This document shows, piece by piece, positions 6,989 to 15,457 of a DNA stretch of 15,457 nt. Under the pieces are notes generated by a model. That model was not told where the DNA came from. It did not search any database and was given only the letters and a program-made list of their open reading frames with translations. Position 1 is the first letter of the stretch; every line of letters begins with the position of its first letter. Source of the stretch: Deinococcus aquaedulcis (GTDB lineage: Bacteria > Deinococcota > Deinococci > Deinococcales > Deinococcaceae); NCBI RefSeq assembly GCF_019693445.1, contig NZ_JAHRBL010000037.1:1-15457 (forward strand), in the 5' to 3' direction. The translations under genes and the position numbers were made by a program.

Positions 6989-9900
6989 ATGACTGGGCAC
7001 GTGACGCACAGCAGGAAGAAAACAGCGGCCCAGGCTCCGCGGCAAGCCCCCTTGACGCAGACGCCGGCCGAGCCGCTGGCCGTCCTTGGCCAGACCCTGC
7101 AGCGGCAGACAGCCCGGCCCGTTCTGCCCCAGAAGCAGGCGGCTCAACCCGTCTTGCAGGCCAGTGCGCTGGAGCAGGCCGAAGTGGAGCGTGTTCAGGT
7201 TCAGCGGCAGGTGGTCGCTGGGCAGCTGGCGAATCTGCCTCACTTTGCAGCGGCGCCCCAACACCGCGCTTCACCACTGGTGCCCGACAAACCACAGACG
7301 CCAGCCGACTGGGTCACCGTCATGCGGTCCCAGGCAGAGCAGGTGGAAGGCAGGGCGCTGGACACGCGGCAATACACGCACTTTGCTGGACTTCAGCGGC
7401 AGGTGGCGCATACGCTGGCTCAGGGCTTCCGTGCCGACCGGGGGCCAGCCCCTGAGCGGTACGAGACCTACGGTGAGCATCTGGCCACCCTCCAGCGGCA
7501 TCCGGTCAGTGCGCCCGTCGCCCGGGTGGTTCTGGGCATGATCCCCCCAGGAGAACGGGTCGCCCTCCAGCGCGCGGTGGACAGCGCCGCACAGCGCCAG
7601 GCGACGCAGGCGTTTCAGGAAGCGCAGGGCATGCAACGGCTCGCCCTTCAGCGGCAACTCGCCGAGTTGGAGGCAGAATCCACACAGCCGGTGTTGCAAC
7701 GGATTCAGGCGCGGCGGGGTTCAGGCAATCCTCTGCCTGAAGCCATTCAACGCCACCTGGAGCGGGGCCTGAACCACGACCTGAGTCGGGTCCGGATCCA
7801 CGATGACGCCGAAGCCGACCACCTGGCCAAGGGTGTGCATGCCGTTGCCTTTACGACGGGCAGCGACATTTTCTTTCAGCGTGGCCGCTTCAACCCCAAT
7901 ACACAGAGTGGACTGGAACTGCTCGCCCACGAGGTCACGCACACCGTGCAGCAGAGTCAGGGGCGGGTGGGCACTGGCATTGACCCGGATGCGGGCCTGG
8001 AAGTGGAAGCCCGGACCATGGGCGCCAGACTGGCGCAGGCTATGCCCAGCCCGAAGAGTCTGATGCCCCCGGCCCCCCATGCCCCCGGGGCTTACACCCA
8101 GAAAGCAGCGCTGCAACGGGCGCAGGACGGAGCAGTCACCGCTGCGCTGTATCAGCCGTTCACGGCGCTGGGGATCCAGCGGCAGGCTGCAGGGATCACC
8201 ATTCAGCGCAATATGGTCCTGAATAAGGTTTCGGATCTGGCGGCGAACATCCCTGGGTACCGGGAGCTGTGCCTGGCGTTCGGAAAAGATCTGGTGACTG
8301 GTAAGCGCCTGGATCAGAATCCGAATGCTGTCCTTGACGCGCTGGCCAACCTGGTCCCTGGGCCATTCAAGGACATGCTGAAAGTCGTGCGGCAGCAGAA
8401 CCTCATTCCCAAAACCTGGGCGTGGTTCAAGGGCGAACTTGGCAAGCTGCAACTCGGCGGGGTCCTGGGGGAGGTCAAGGCCACAGTCGGGAAGTTCCCG
8501 CCGGATCTGGGGGCCGCCAAGGCCGCCCTGATGCGCCGGGCGGACGGGCTCAAGCGGCTGGTGGCTGGATCAGCCCGTCATATTGCCCAGATTGGCCTGA
8601 CGGCCATCGAAGCCGGCTTGGGACCCGTCGGGAAGAAGATCATGGGCCTTCTCAAGCAGGGCGGTGACGTCATCGTGCAGGTGCTGCGCAACCCCGCGCA
8701 GTTTGCGAAGAATCTGCTGGGCGCGCTGAAGCAGGGCTTTGGCCAGTTCCGCACGAATGCGGGCAAGTGGCTCAAACAGGGGCTCGGGACCTGGCTGACC
8801 GGCGCGTCCGGGATTCAGTTCCCAGCGACGCTGGACCTCAAAGGCGTGTTCATGACGGCGCTAAGTGTCATGGGGCTGACGTACCAGGCCCTGCGTGGTC
8901 GGCTGGTCAAGGAACTGGGGCGGGGGGGAGAACAGAAGATTGCGGCAGCCGAAAAGGCAGGGGGGGCTTTGGCCTCCTTGACCAAAGGGCTGCATCAGGC
9001 GCCTGAGCTCAAAGGGCAGCAGAGCAGCGTTGGACAGGGCGTGGTCGAAAGCCTCAAAGGCGAAGTCACCCGTTCATTGGTGACTGCTGGCGCCGCGAAG
9101 GTGGCGTCCATGCTCGTCCCTGGTGGAGCCTTTGTGCAGGCGCTGCTGACTGCCTTTCAGGGGGTCCAGACCCTGGTCAGCCAAAGCAGCCAGATCATGG
9201 GCGTGATCATGAACGCCCTGGGCAGTGTGCAGGCCATTGCTGCTGGTCAGGTGGGCGCGGCCGCAGGGTTCATTGAGCGGACCATTGGGGGCAGCATCCC
9301 GGTGGTCCTGACATTCCTGGGCAAAGTGGCGCGGATTGGCAACATCGCGCCCCGCATCAGAGCCACGGTCACGAACCTGCGGACCCGTCTCGACGGTGCC
9401 ATTGACAAGCTGATCGGCCGGGTCAAAGGGATCCTGCAACGCCCACCCACATCTGCGGCCCAGGGGCAGACCGCCAGGGGAGCCACCTCCCAAGGCCGCA
9501 CGGCAGCAGGCAAAAGTTATGTTCTGCGGTTGCCGTTCAGCATGAACGGCGCAGGACATCATCTGGTACTGAAAAGGACCGCTGGAAAATCCGTTGCCCT
9601 TGAAATGCACTCGGTCGAAGATCACCTGTCGGCAAAGATTCTGCGCCGGATCCAGTCACTTGAAGCCGACAAGACCAAGTCTGCAGAAGTGCGGATGCTC
9701 CACGACGTTCTTGAGGAAGCTCGTGAGCTCGAGACCCTGGCGGCCCAGGATGCAGACATGGAGCAGATGGCCATGGAAGATCTTAAGAAGCTCGCACAGA
9801 AGCTGGCCGCATACGGTGTGAACTTCGATGTAGATGATATTGAAGCCGAGGACCCACAGCGGGAGTTCAAGGACTTTCTGAAACGGGCGAAACATTTTAA

Positions 9901-10195
9901 GGCAAGCAGCTACCGAAAACACGTGAAAGGCAAAGACGAGGCCACTCGCCGCAAAAGCAGCATGAATGGTGGCCCAGGACAGTACTACGCCCGCTTTTCT
10001 GATGATGATATTGAGGCCCTTGAAGTCGAAGCGCTAAACAAAGGCAATCCCGAGAAGCGCAGTGGGGGATATCACGTCTATTACCGCTTCTCGGCCAACA
10101 TTGGCTACGCTGACGGCGATGACGTCTCAGGGATGCGAGCCGAGATGACAGATGCGCCTGTTCCTCTTATCCACTCTCATCCGCGTAAGATCTAG
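6989..10195 (+). CDS. DUF4157 (eCIS core) protein with variable C-terminal, toxin-like domain
   Basis: A 1068-residue protein. ATG at 6989 is fixed by an in-frame TAA at 6977; the ribosome site is weak. Residues about 1-415 carry at least eleven [LIV]QR motifs, typical of this protein class. The DUF4157 domain spans about 245-325 (PLPEAIQRHLERGL, VRIHDDAEAD, then HEVTH at 314-318, a zinc-metallopeptidase-like HExxH). This domain is established as a marker of proteins linked to extracellular contractile injection systems, where it may act in cargo loading. Residues about 400-830 are long, helical and partly hydrophobic. A module starting near 842 (YVLRLPFSMNGAGHH) precedes an acidic helical linker. 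The last 65-110 residues, ending in VPLIHSHPRKI, are an unrecognised domain where base composition falls. The next gene starts 8 bases later, as expected for a toxin-immunity pair. No eCIS structural genes are in the window, and toxicity is inferred from architecture. Confidence 0.92.
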   Translation: MTGHVTHSRKKTAAQAPRQAPLTQTPAEPLAVLGQTLQRQTARPVLPQKQAAQPVLQASALEQAEVERVQVQRQVVAGQLANLPHFAAAPQHRASPLVPDKPQTPADWVTVMRSQAEQVEGRALDTRQYTHFAGLQRQVAHTLAQGFRADRGPAPERYETYGEHLATLQRHPVSAPVARVVLGMIPPGERVALQRAVDSAAQRQATQAFQEAQGMQRLALQRQLAELEAESTQPVLQRIQARRGSGNPLPEAIQRHLERGLNHDLSRVRIHDDAEADHLAKGVHAVAFTTGSDIFFQRGRFNPNTQSGLELLAHEVTHTVQQSQGRVGTGIDPDAGLEVEARTMGARLAQAMPSPKSLMPPAPHAPGAYTQKAALQRAQDGAVTAALYQPFTALGIQRQAAGITIQRNMVLNKVSDLAANIPGYRELCLAFGKDLVTGKRLDQNPNAVLDALANLVPGPFKDMLKVVRQQNLIPKTWAWFKGELGKLQLGGVLGEVKATVGKFPPDLGAAKAALMRRADGLKRLVAGSARHIAQIGLTAIEAGLGPVGKKIMGLLKQGGDVIVQVLRNPAQFAKNLLGALKQGFGQFRTNAGKWLKQGLGTWLTGASGIQFPATLDLKGVFMTALSVMGLTYQALRGRLVKELGRGGEQKIAAAEKAGGALASLTKGLHQAPELKGQQSSVGQGVVESLKGEVTRSLVTAGAAKVASMLVPGGAFVQALLTAFQGVQTLVSQSSQIMGVIMNALGSVQAIAAGQVGAAAGFIERTIGGSIPVVLTFLGKVARIGNIAPRIRATVTNLRTRLDGAIDKLIGRVKGILQRPPTSAAQGQTARGATSQGRTAAGKSYVLRLPFSMNGAGHHLVLKRTAGKSVALEMHSVEDHLSAKILRRIQSLEADKTKSAEVRMLHDVLEEARELETLAAQDADMEQMAMEDLKKLAQKLAAYGVNFDVDDIEAEDPQREFKDFLKRAKHFKASSYRKHVKGKDEATRRKSSMNGGPGQYYARFSDDDIEALEVEALNKGNPEKRSGGYHVYYRFSANIGYADGDDVSGMRAEMTDAPVPLIHSHPRKI

Positions 10196-10203
10196 GTGCA
10201 GAT

Positions 10204-10641
10204 ATGGCTGATGCTTACAATGTCCGTGATTTAATGCCGCTTTATCTTCCTTCTGGATGGCTGGTCGTCAAAAATTATTTTTTTGATAAGGACCCACCAC
10301 GAAGCGACACTCCTCTGGAAAACGAGCGATATTTCGGTGAGGACCTCCTGGCATTGAGATACAGCCTGGGGGAACCTGTATTTACCTCAGCTGACTCGGC
10401 TCAACCGGTCTATTACATCTGGCTGGGTTGGTCTCCGGAATACTCTGTTGAGGGTCAGTATGTTCTGACTGCGGCATGTGATGACGAAGATATTGCCCGC
10501 TTTGAAACACGTGATCGTCAAAAGATTACTCGGGCGATTCAGTACTGGACACAATTGATTTCTTCCAGCGAAGTACCACTCCGTGAAATCAAACTGACTC
10601 ATAAGCTTTTTGAAACTGAGTCACGTGACGGGAAGGCCTGA
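10204..10641 (+). CDS. putative immunity protein for the upstream DUF4157 protein
   Basis: A 145-residue, acidic (about 24 Asp/Glu against 16 Lys/Arg by hand count) cytosolic-looking protein of no family I recognise. ATG at 10204 is 8 bases after the DUF4157 stop, and its AGGTG ribosome site (10194-10198) overlaps that stop codon, so the two are translated from one mRNA. It is visibly AT-richer than its surroundings (43% GC in 10261-10320) and includes TTATTTTTTTGATAAG. Position, size, charge and foreign composition fit an immunity gene; the sequence alone does not prove it. The TGA stop at 10639-10641 is directly followed by the inverted repeat of an insertion sequence, so the original C-terminus may have been cut and replaced by this stop. 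Confidence 0.72.
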   Translation: MADAYNVRDLMPLYLPSGWLVVKNYFFDKDPPRSDTPLENERYFGEDLLALRYSLGEPVFTSADSAQPVYYIWLGWSPEYSVEGQYVLTAACDDEDIARFETRDRQKITRAIQYWTQLISSSEVPLREIKLTHKLFETESRDGKA

Positions 10642-10659
10642 AACTCAGGAGTTGCACCT
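10642..10659 (+). repeat. left terminal inverted repeat of the IS
   Basis: AACTCAGGAGTTGCACCT, exact reverse complement of 11768-11785. It begins right after the stop codon of the putative immunity gene. Confidence 0.85.
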
Positions 10660-10701
10660 GCATAACAACAGTGAAGCGCTCCCAGCCGAGAAAATCTGTG
10701 A

Positions 10702-11782
<1,081 letters not shown>

Positions 11783-12094
11783 GTTCTCCCCTCTCTGTGG
11801 AGCGGTTGCCTGACGTTGTGCGGAGACCCAGACACCGGAAGTCCTCACGGGCGGACACCATGGCGTACGGTGGGCAGTCCACCGTCACCAGCCGGCCGTC
11901 CTAAACGGCAATGCGGCCATCGCCCAGGACCTCCAGGCGGGCGCGGCCCGACGGAACGCCCATGAGACTGGCCCGCCGGAGCAGGAGGCGCCGGTCTCGG
12001 GCGCCCGATCAGCCGGGGTTCACGACGTCGGGATCCTGCAACCACTGGACGGGCATACTCAATCCACACCACGTCATTCCTGGGTGTTCCTCCT

Positions 12095-12115
12095 GAGAGG
12101 CAGTATGCGCCTCTC
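12095..12115. repeat. GAGAGGC-N7-GCCTCTC inverted repeat
   Basis: Perfect 7-bp arms around AGTATGC, about 115 bases upstream of the helicase start. No T run follows, so it is more likely an operator or leader hairpin than a terminator. Confidence 0.4.
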
Positions 12116-12152
12116 CCGCGACACCTGGTGACGGAGAGAACGCCCCAGCCGC

Positions 12153-12169
12153 GCGTCACCTGTTGACGC
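12153..12169. repeat. GCGTCA-N5-TGACGC inverted repeat upstream of the helicase
   Basis: Perfect 6-bp arms around CCTGT, 62 bases before the helicase start codon. TTGACG within the right arm resembles a -35 box, but no matching -10 box is seen at the usual distance. A regulator-binding site is the best guess. Confidence 0.4.
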
Positions 12170-12231
12170 ACCCTACCCTCACGCTGGAAGCACGACCGAA
12201 CGTGTCCCGTCGGCGCCCCCGGAGGCTTCCT

Positions 12232-14901
12232 ATGACCACCCTGACCTCGACCACCGTGACCCCCGCTGCCGAGCGTGCCCGCTGGCAGGAAGCCCACGTC
12301 CTCAACCTGCCGGCGCGCTCAGCCCAGCTCGTCGCCCTGGATGACCTGCCCAGCGGCCCGGCCGTGAAGCGCTACTTGCACCTGAGCCACCCAGGCGGCA
12401 TCTACCTTCATCAGGCGGACGCGGCTGCCAGCGCAGCGCGCTTCGAGCACTTCGCGGTCACCACCGGCACGGCCAGTGGCAAGACCCTGTGTTTCCATCT
12501 GGCTGCCATGGAAGCCCTGAGTACGCTGCCGGACACCAAGGTCATCGTGCTCTACCCGCAAAAAGCGCTGGGGGCCGAGCAGGAGGACCGCTGGCGCGCC
12601 GCCCTGAACACGGCTGGCATCGACGCCCAGGTGGGGCGCATTGACGGGCAGGTCAGCGTTTCACAGCGCGAGGCCATTTTGGAGCGCTGCCGGGTCGTTA
12701 TCCTGACGCCGGACGTCATGCATGCCTGGCTGCTTGGCCAGCTGGGCCGCAAGCCAGTGCGGAACTTCATCCAGGCCACCCGGCTGATCATCGCCGATGA
12801 GGTGCACACTTTTACCGGGGTGTTCGGCAGTAACGCGGCCTACCTCCTGCGGCGCTTCGAGCACGCGTCGAAGATGCTGACCCGCAAGCGGCTGCAGTAC
12901 GTGTGCGCGTCCGCAACCATGGCAAACCCGGCGACACACCTGAAGTTGCTGACAGGGCACGATTTCACGGTGATCGGGCCAGAGCGCGACGGCTCGCCCC
13001 GGCAGCCCGTGAGCGTGCATTTCCTGACCCCTGAGGATTCCTCACGTGACCTCCTTACGGGCGCGGCCCAGTTGCTGCGCGGCCTAGCAGAGGAGGGGCA
13101 AAAGTTCTTGTGCTTCAGCGATTCCCGCAAGCAGACAGAAAATCTGGCCAGCATTATGGCGCGCACGCCCGAACAGCCCGACGACGAGGCAGACATGGAC
13201 GCCAGTCCACTCGACGATTCGTCTCTCGCGCACCTGAGCGTCCTGCCGTACCGCAGCGGGTACGAAGCGCGCGACCGCACCGAGATTCAGACCCGTCTGG
13301 CCAGTGGCAGGCTCGACGGCGTCATTTCCACCAGCGCGCTGGAGCTCGGCATGGATATTCCGCATCTGGACGCCGTCGTGCTGCTGGGCATTCCTGCATC
13401 GAGCACGTCGCTGATGCAGCGGATCGGCCGCGTGGGGCGCCGCAAGCCCGGCCGGGTGCTGATTCTGTACAGCGGCAGCCCTAGTGACCAGGTGCTGTTT
13501 GACCGGCCTGAGACCCTCCTGACCCGCCCACTTAGTGCAAGCACGCTGTACCTGGAAAACCCGAACATCCAGTGCATTCACGCGCTGTGTCTTGCCCGGC
13601 CGGGTGGTGAGCACGACGCACTGCTGGGCGCCCTGGGCCGAGACACCGACTGTGAGTTTCTCAGCGCGGTGACGTGGCCGGACGGATTTACCGGCATCAT
13701 TGGTCACGAGCGCTCAGGAACGCTGCCCGCTGCCCTCCAGACCTTGCGCGCTCAGGCTGGGGAAAGTCCGAACCACGCGTTTCCTCTCCGGGACGTTGAG
13801 ACCAGTTACAAGGTCGAGGTGCGGCACAACAACGGGCCTCAGAGCCTCGGCACGCTCTCTTACGGGCAGGTCATGCGCGAGGCGTATCCAGGCGCGGTGT
13901 ACCTGTATGCCACCCGGGCCTACCGGGTCATCCGCGTCAACACTCTCTCGCGCACCATTCAGGTTCGCCCTGAGAAGCGGTTCTCGACGCAACCGATCTG
14001 TCTGCCCACTCTGGCCTATCCGAATCTCGATGTGGAGAGCGTGTACCACGCGGAGGTGCGCGGCAGCCTGCACGCGGTCGAATGTGACGTCATGATTTCC
14101 GAATCGGTAATTGGTTTTGCCGAGCGTCGTGGACCGAACACCTTCAACAGCCCGTATCCCCTTGACGCGCATCAGACCGGAATCTATTACCAGCACAGCC
14201 GCTTCGCCCGAAATTTCTACAGCACCGGTGTCCTGCTGCATCATCCGTCGCTGCAAGGGGACGTGCCCAAGGCTCTGGTGGCTCAGTTTGTCCTGGACGC
14301 ATTTCGGATGACCGTGCCGTTTGAAAGCAGGGACATCGGCGTGACCACCGACAAGCTCCGGGTGGAACGGCCTGGCCTCCTCAAAGGAGAGACGGTTCTC
14401 GTCGTGTATGACCAGACCTACGGCAGCTTGCGGCTCTCCTCGAAACTGCTCTCTGAAGGCGTTCTGAGTCAGGTGCTGGACACGGCAACCCTGCTCGCCA
14501 CGCACGCGCTTGATGCCGCCGGCGCAGAGGACCATGATGATCTCTCGGCTGTACTGCGCGTGCTGCGCAGCCTTGTCTGGGCCGCAGCCAGGCCGGGTGT
14601 TCGGCCTGTCTGGAGCCAGGACACCGCGGCGGCCCCTGAAGCAGGGGACCGCGTGCAGGTCATTCTGGAGGGCTCACGCGGTATCTGTTTGCTGCACGGC
14701 AATCGGGAGATGAGTATCCAGCAGGTGTATTACAGTCCCCGCGCTGGTCTGCAGTACAAGGGCCGCCTCGCCACCGACCATACCTGGGAGACCCATCTCA
14801 CGGTGGTGCCGGTCCAGGGGGTCCAGGCCATTCCAGGCGTGAGTGAAATGGGCTGGTATGACCTTGAACTGGGCGAGATCAGCGTGGCTGGGCCAGCCTG
14901 A
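12232..14901 (+). CDS. DEAD/DEAH-box superfamily 2 helicase, YprA/MrfA-related
   Basis: An 889-residue protein from ATG 12232, chosen because GGAGG lies 6 nt upstream; the frame is open back to a TTG at 12163 without a ribosome site. Motifs in order: Q-like region YLHQADAA (58-65), Walker A TGTASGKT (78-85), a YPQKALGAEQ segment (109-118), DEVH (189-192), SAT (227-229), FLCFSDSRKQTE (292-303), STSALELGMDIP (366-377) and QRIGRVGRR (396-404). These are the ATPase and helicase motifs of the COG1205 type, shared with YprA/MrfA repair helicases and the helicases of DISARM and Druantia defence systems. The C-terminal half (about 410-889) is long and novel to me; it lacks the four-cysteine cluster expected of MrfA/DUF1998 proteins. 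It stands alone on the plus strand beyond the IS. A defence or DNA-repair role is inferred; the exact system is not assigned. Confidence 0.92.
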   Translation: MTTLTSTTVTPAAERARWQEAHVLNLPARSAQLVALDDLPSGPAVKRYLHLSHPGGIYLHQADAAASAARFEHFAVTTGTASGKTLCFHLAAMEALSTLPDTKVIVLYPQKALGAEQEDRWRAALNTAGIDAQVGRIDGQVSVSQREAILERCRVVILTPDVMHAWLLGQLGRKPVRNFIQATRLIIADEVHTFTGVFGSNAAYLLRRFEHASKMLTRKRLQYVCASATMANPATHLKLLTGHDFTVIGPERDGSPRQPVSVHFLTPEDSSRDLLTGAAQLLRGLAEEGQKFLCFSDSRKQTENLASIMARTPEQPDDEADMDASPLDDSSLAHLSVLPYRSGYEARDRTEIQTRLASGRLDGVISTSALELGMDIPHLDAVVLLGIPASSTSLMQRIGRVGRRKPGRVLILYSGSPSDQVLFDRPETLLTRPLSASTLYLENPNIQCIHALCLARPGGEHDALLGALGRDTDCEFLSAVTWPDGFTGIIGHERSGTLPAALQTLRAQAGESPNHAFPLRDVETSYKVEVRHNNGPQSLGTLSYGQVMREAYPGAVYLYATRAYRVIRVNTLSRTIQVRPEKRFSTQPICLPTLAYPNLDVESVYHAEVRGSLHAVECDVMISESVIGFAERRGPNTFNSPYPLDAHQTGIYYQHSRFARNFYSTGVLLHHPSLQGDVPKALVAQFVLDAFRMTVPFESRDIGVTTDKLRVERPGLLKGETVLVVYDQTYGSLRLSSKLLSEGVLSQVLDTATLLATHALDAAGAEDHDDLSAVLRVLRSLVWAAARPGVRPVWSQDTAAAPEAGDRVQVILEGSRGICLLHGNREMSIQQVYYSPRAGLQYKGRLATDHTWETHLTVVPVQGVQAIPGVSEMGWYDLELGEISVAGPA

Positions 14902-15353
14902 TCAGCCTCAGAGGTAATGGGAATCAGCATCAGTTTGGCGGCGAAGTGGATGAGATTCGGATCCATACCCCGCAACGGGAGCCATGCATGGCAGGGGGGC
15001 GCGCCCGTCAGAACGCAGCCCCTACTTCAGCCCGTGGCTCTCCCCCATGCGGTGCACCCAGACTCCTCTTTCGCTCAAGCTCAGTTTCGGCATGGTCACT
15101 GTACCGCTGGCCCCCGGAACAAAGACAGACCCTCGAAGTGGATTGGCATCATGGTGGCAGCCAGATCTTTCATTGATGTCCAGTCGTGAGGTGGCTATGG
15201 GCCATCAGGCAAAATCACCAGGAAGGAGCGACCGCTGGCCCCAGAAGCGCTCCGGTACTGAAATTACGATGGTGGGTAGCAAAGCAACAGGTTGGCAAGA
15301 TGAGCAGAAGCAAGGAGAAGAATCATGTCCCTCCCACTTCAGTAGCCGACAAC
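14902..15353. other. 452 bases without a recognisable gene
   Basis: Open frames here do not look like proteins and have no ribosome sites that convince. A 12-bp perfect palindrome, GCCATGCATGGC, lies at 14981-14992. No clear terminator follows the helicase. The stretch next to 15354 may include the end of the insertion sequence whose transposase tail runs off the right edge, with CATGTCCCTCCCACTTCAG (15324-15342) as a candidate end. Confidence 0.5.
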
Positions 15354-15457
15354 TTAGGTTTCTGACTGTCCTGGCGCTGAAAAAGGTCGTGTAAGGAGTC
15401 TGAAGAACGTGACCAGCTCACTGGTCTGCCAGCGCAGGGCATTCTGAAAGCGCTCAC
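15354..15457 (-). CDS. C-terminal tail of a probable transposase, cut by the window edge
   Basis: Minus-strand frame entering at the right edge and ending with TAA at 15354-15356. The 33 residues include ERFQNALRWQTSELVTFFR followed by a Pro-containing tail. Such an aromatic helix ending in a short tail is the common C-terminus of IS4-type transposases. Too little is visible to be sure of the family, and the rest lies outside the window. Confidence 0.42.
   Translation of the reverse strand, partial: ERFQNALRWQTSELVTFFRLLTRPFSAPGQSET

Larger units (their letters stand above)
11786..12231. other. 446-base spacer with traces of decayed coding
   Basis: No intact gene. On the minus strand, from about 12085 down to 11830, one frame reads protein-like segments interrupted by stops: MPVQWLQDPDVVNPG, then RRASLMGVPSGRARLEVLGD, then DGRLVTVDCPPYAMVSARED. 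This is suggestive of a dead gene of unknown family but could be chance in GC-rich DNA. Two inverted repeats (listed separately) lie closer to the helicase gene. No clear sigma70-type promoter was found for that gene. Confidence 0.35.

Noticed and set aside
7721..8452. Minus-strand open frame of 243 codons inside the DUF4157 gene
   Set aside because: It lies opposite the well-supported DUF4157 domain and has no ribosome site or protein-like features.
12163..12231. TTG at 12163 as the helicase start
   Set aside because: No ribosome site there, and the added residues are Arg/Pro-rich leader-like sequence, whereas ATG 12232 has GGAGG at 6-nt spacing.
12232..14901. Naming the helicase as a BREX helicase (brxHI or brxHII)
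   Set aside because: Its motifs and layout look closer to the YprA/MrfA group than to the Lhr-like or SNF2-like BREX helicases, and no BREX gene adjoins it.
14981..14992. 12-bp palindrome GCCATGCATGGC
   Set aside because: Isolated and short, with no context that would give it a function; chance is likely enough.
14984..15394. Plus-strand open frame of 136 codons after the helicase
   Set aside because: Composition is unlike the real genes, no domain is seen and its end overlaps a better minus-strand transposase tail.

Overview
This is a high-GC bacterial accessory region. Hand counts of single 60-base lines give 67% GC in the body of the large toxin-like gene (8761-8820) and 43% in the small gene behind it (10261-10320). 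The overall style (an eCIS-type DUF4157 protein with many xQR motifs, IS4-type and TnpB-type elements, a BREX fragment) reminds me of Deinococcus. That is an inference from gene flavour; no rRNA or marker gene in the window proves it.

Layout, left to right. (1) 24-5366, minus strand: a tightly coupled operon that reads ASCH-domain protein, then PglZ, then BrxL, with 4-nt and 1-nt overlaps. PglZ and BrxL are core proteins of BREX phage-exclusion systems. No brxA, brxB, brxC or pglX is present; directly upstream of the ASCH gene lies a dead TnpB-like gene (about 5500-6131). (2) 6237-6988: a long hairpin, a small minus-strand conserved-looking hypothetical gene, and a spacer with two clean inverted repeats. 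(3) 6989-10641, plus strand: a 1068-residue DUF4157 (eCIS core) protein with an HEVTH motif, a long helical middle and an unrecognised C-terminal domain. An AT-richer 145-residue gene follows after 8 bases. The architecture is that of an exchangeable toxin tip with its immunity gene. (4) 10642-11785: an IS4-type insertion sequence with 18-bp terminal inverted repeats and a frameshifted transposase, inserted exactly at the stop codon of the putative immunity gene. (5) 11786-12231: spacer with traces of decayed coding and two inverted repeats. (6) 12232-14901, plus strand: a superfamily 2 DEAD/DEAH helicase related to YprA/MrfA but without an obvious four-cysteine cluster. (7) 14902-15353: no gene seen. 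(8) 15354 to the right edge, minus strand: probable C-terminal tail of another transposase.

How it fits together: the window looks like a defence or conflict island. One arm is a partial BREX module with an ASCH partner, another is a possible eCIS-delivered toxin with an immunity gene, and a third is an orphan defence-type helicase; mobile elements separate or flank all three. Whether ASCH-PglZ-BrxL is a functional stripped-down system, the tail of a broken BREX locus, or acts with BREX genes elsewhere cannot be decided from the window.
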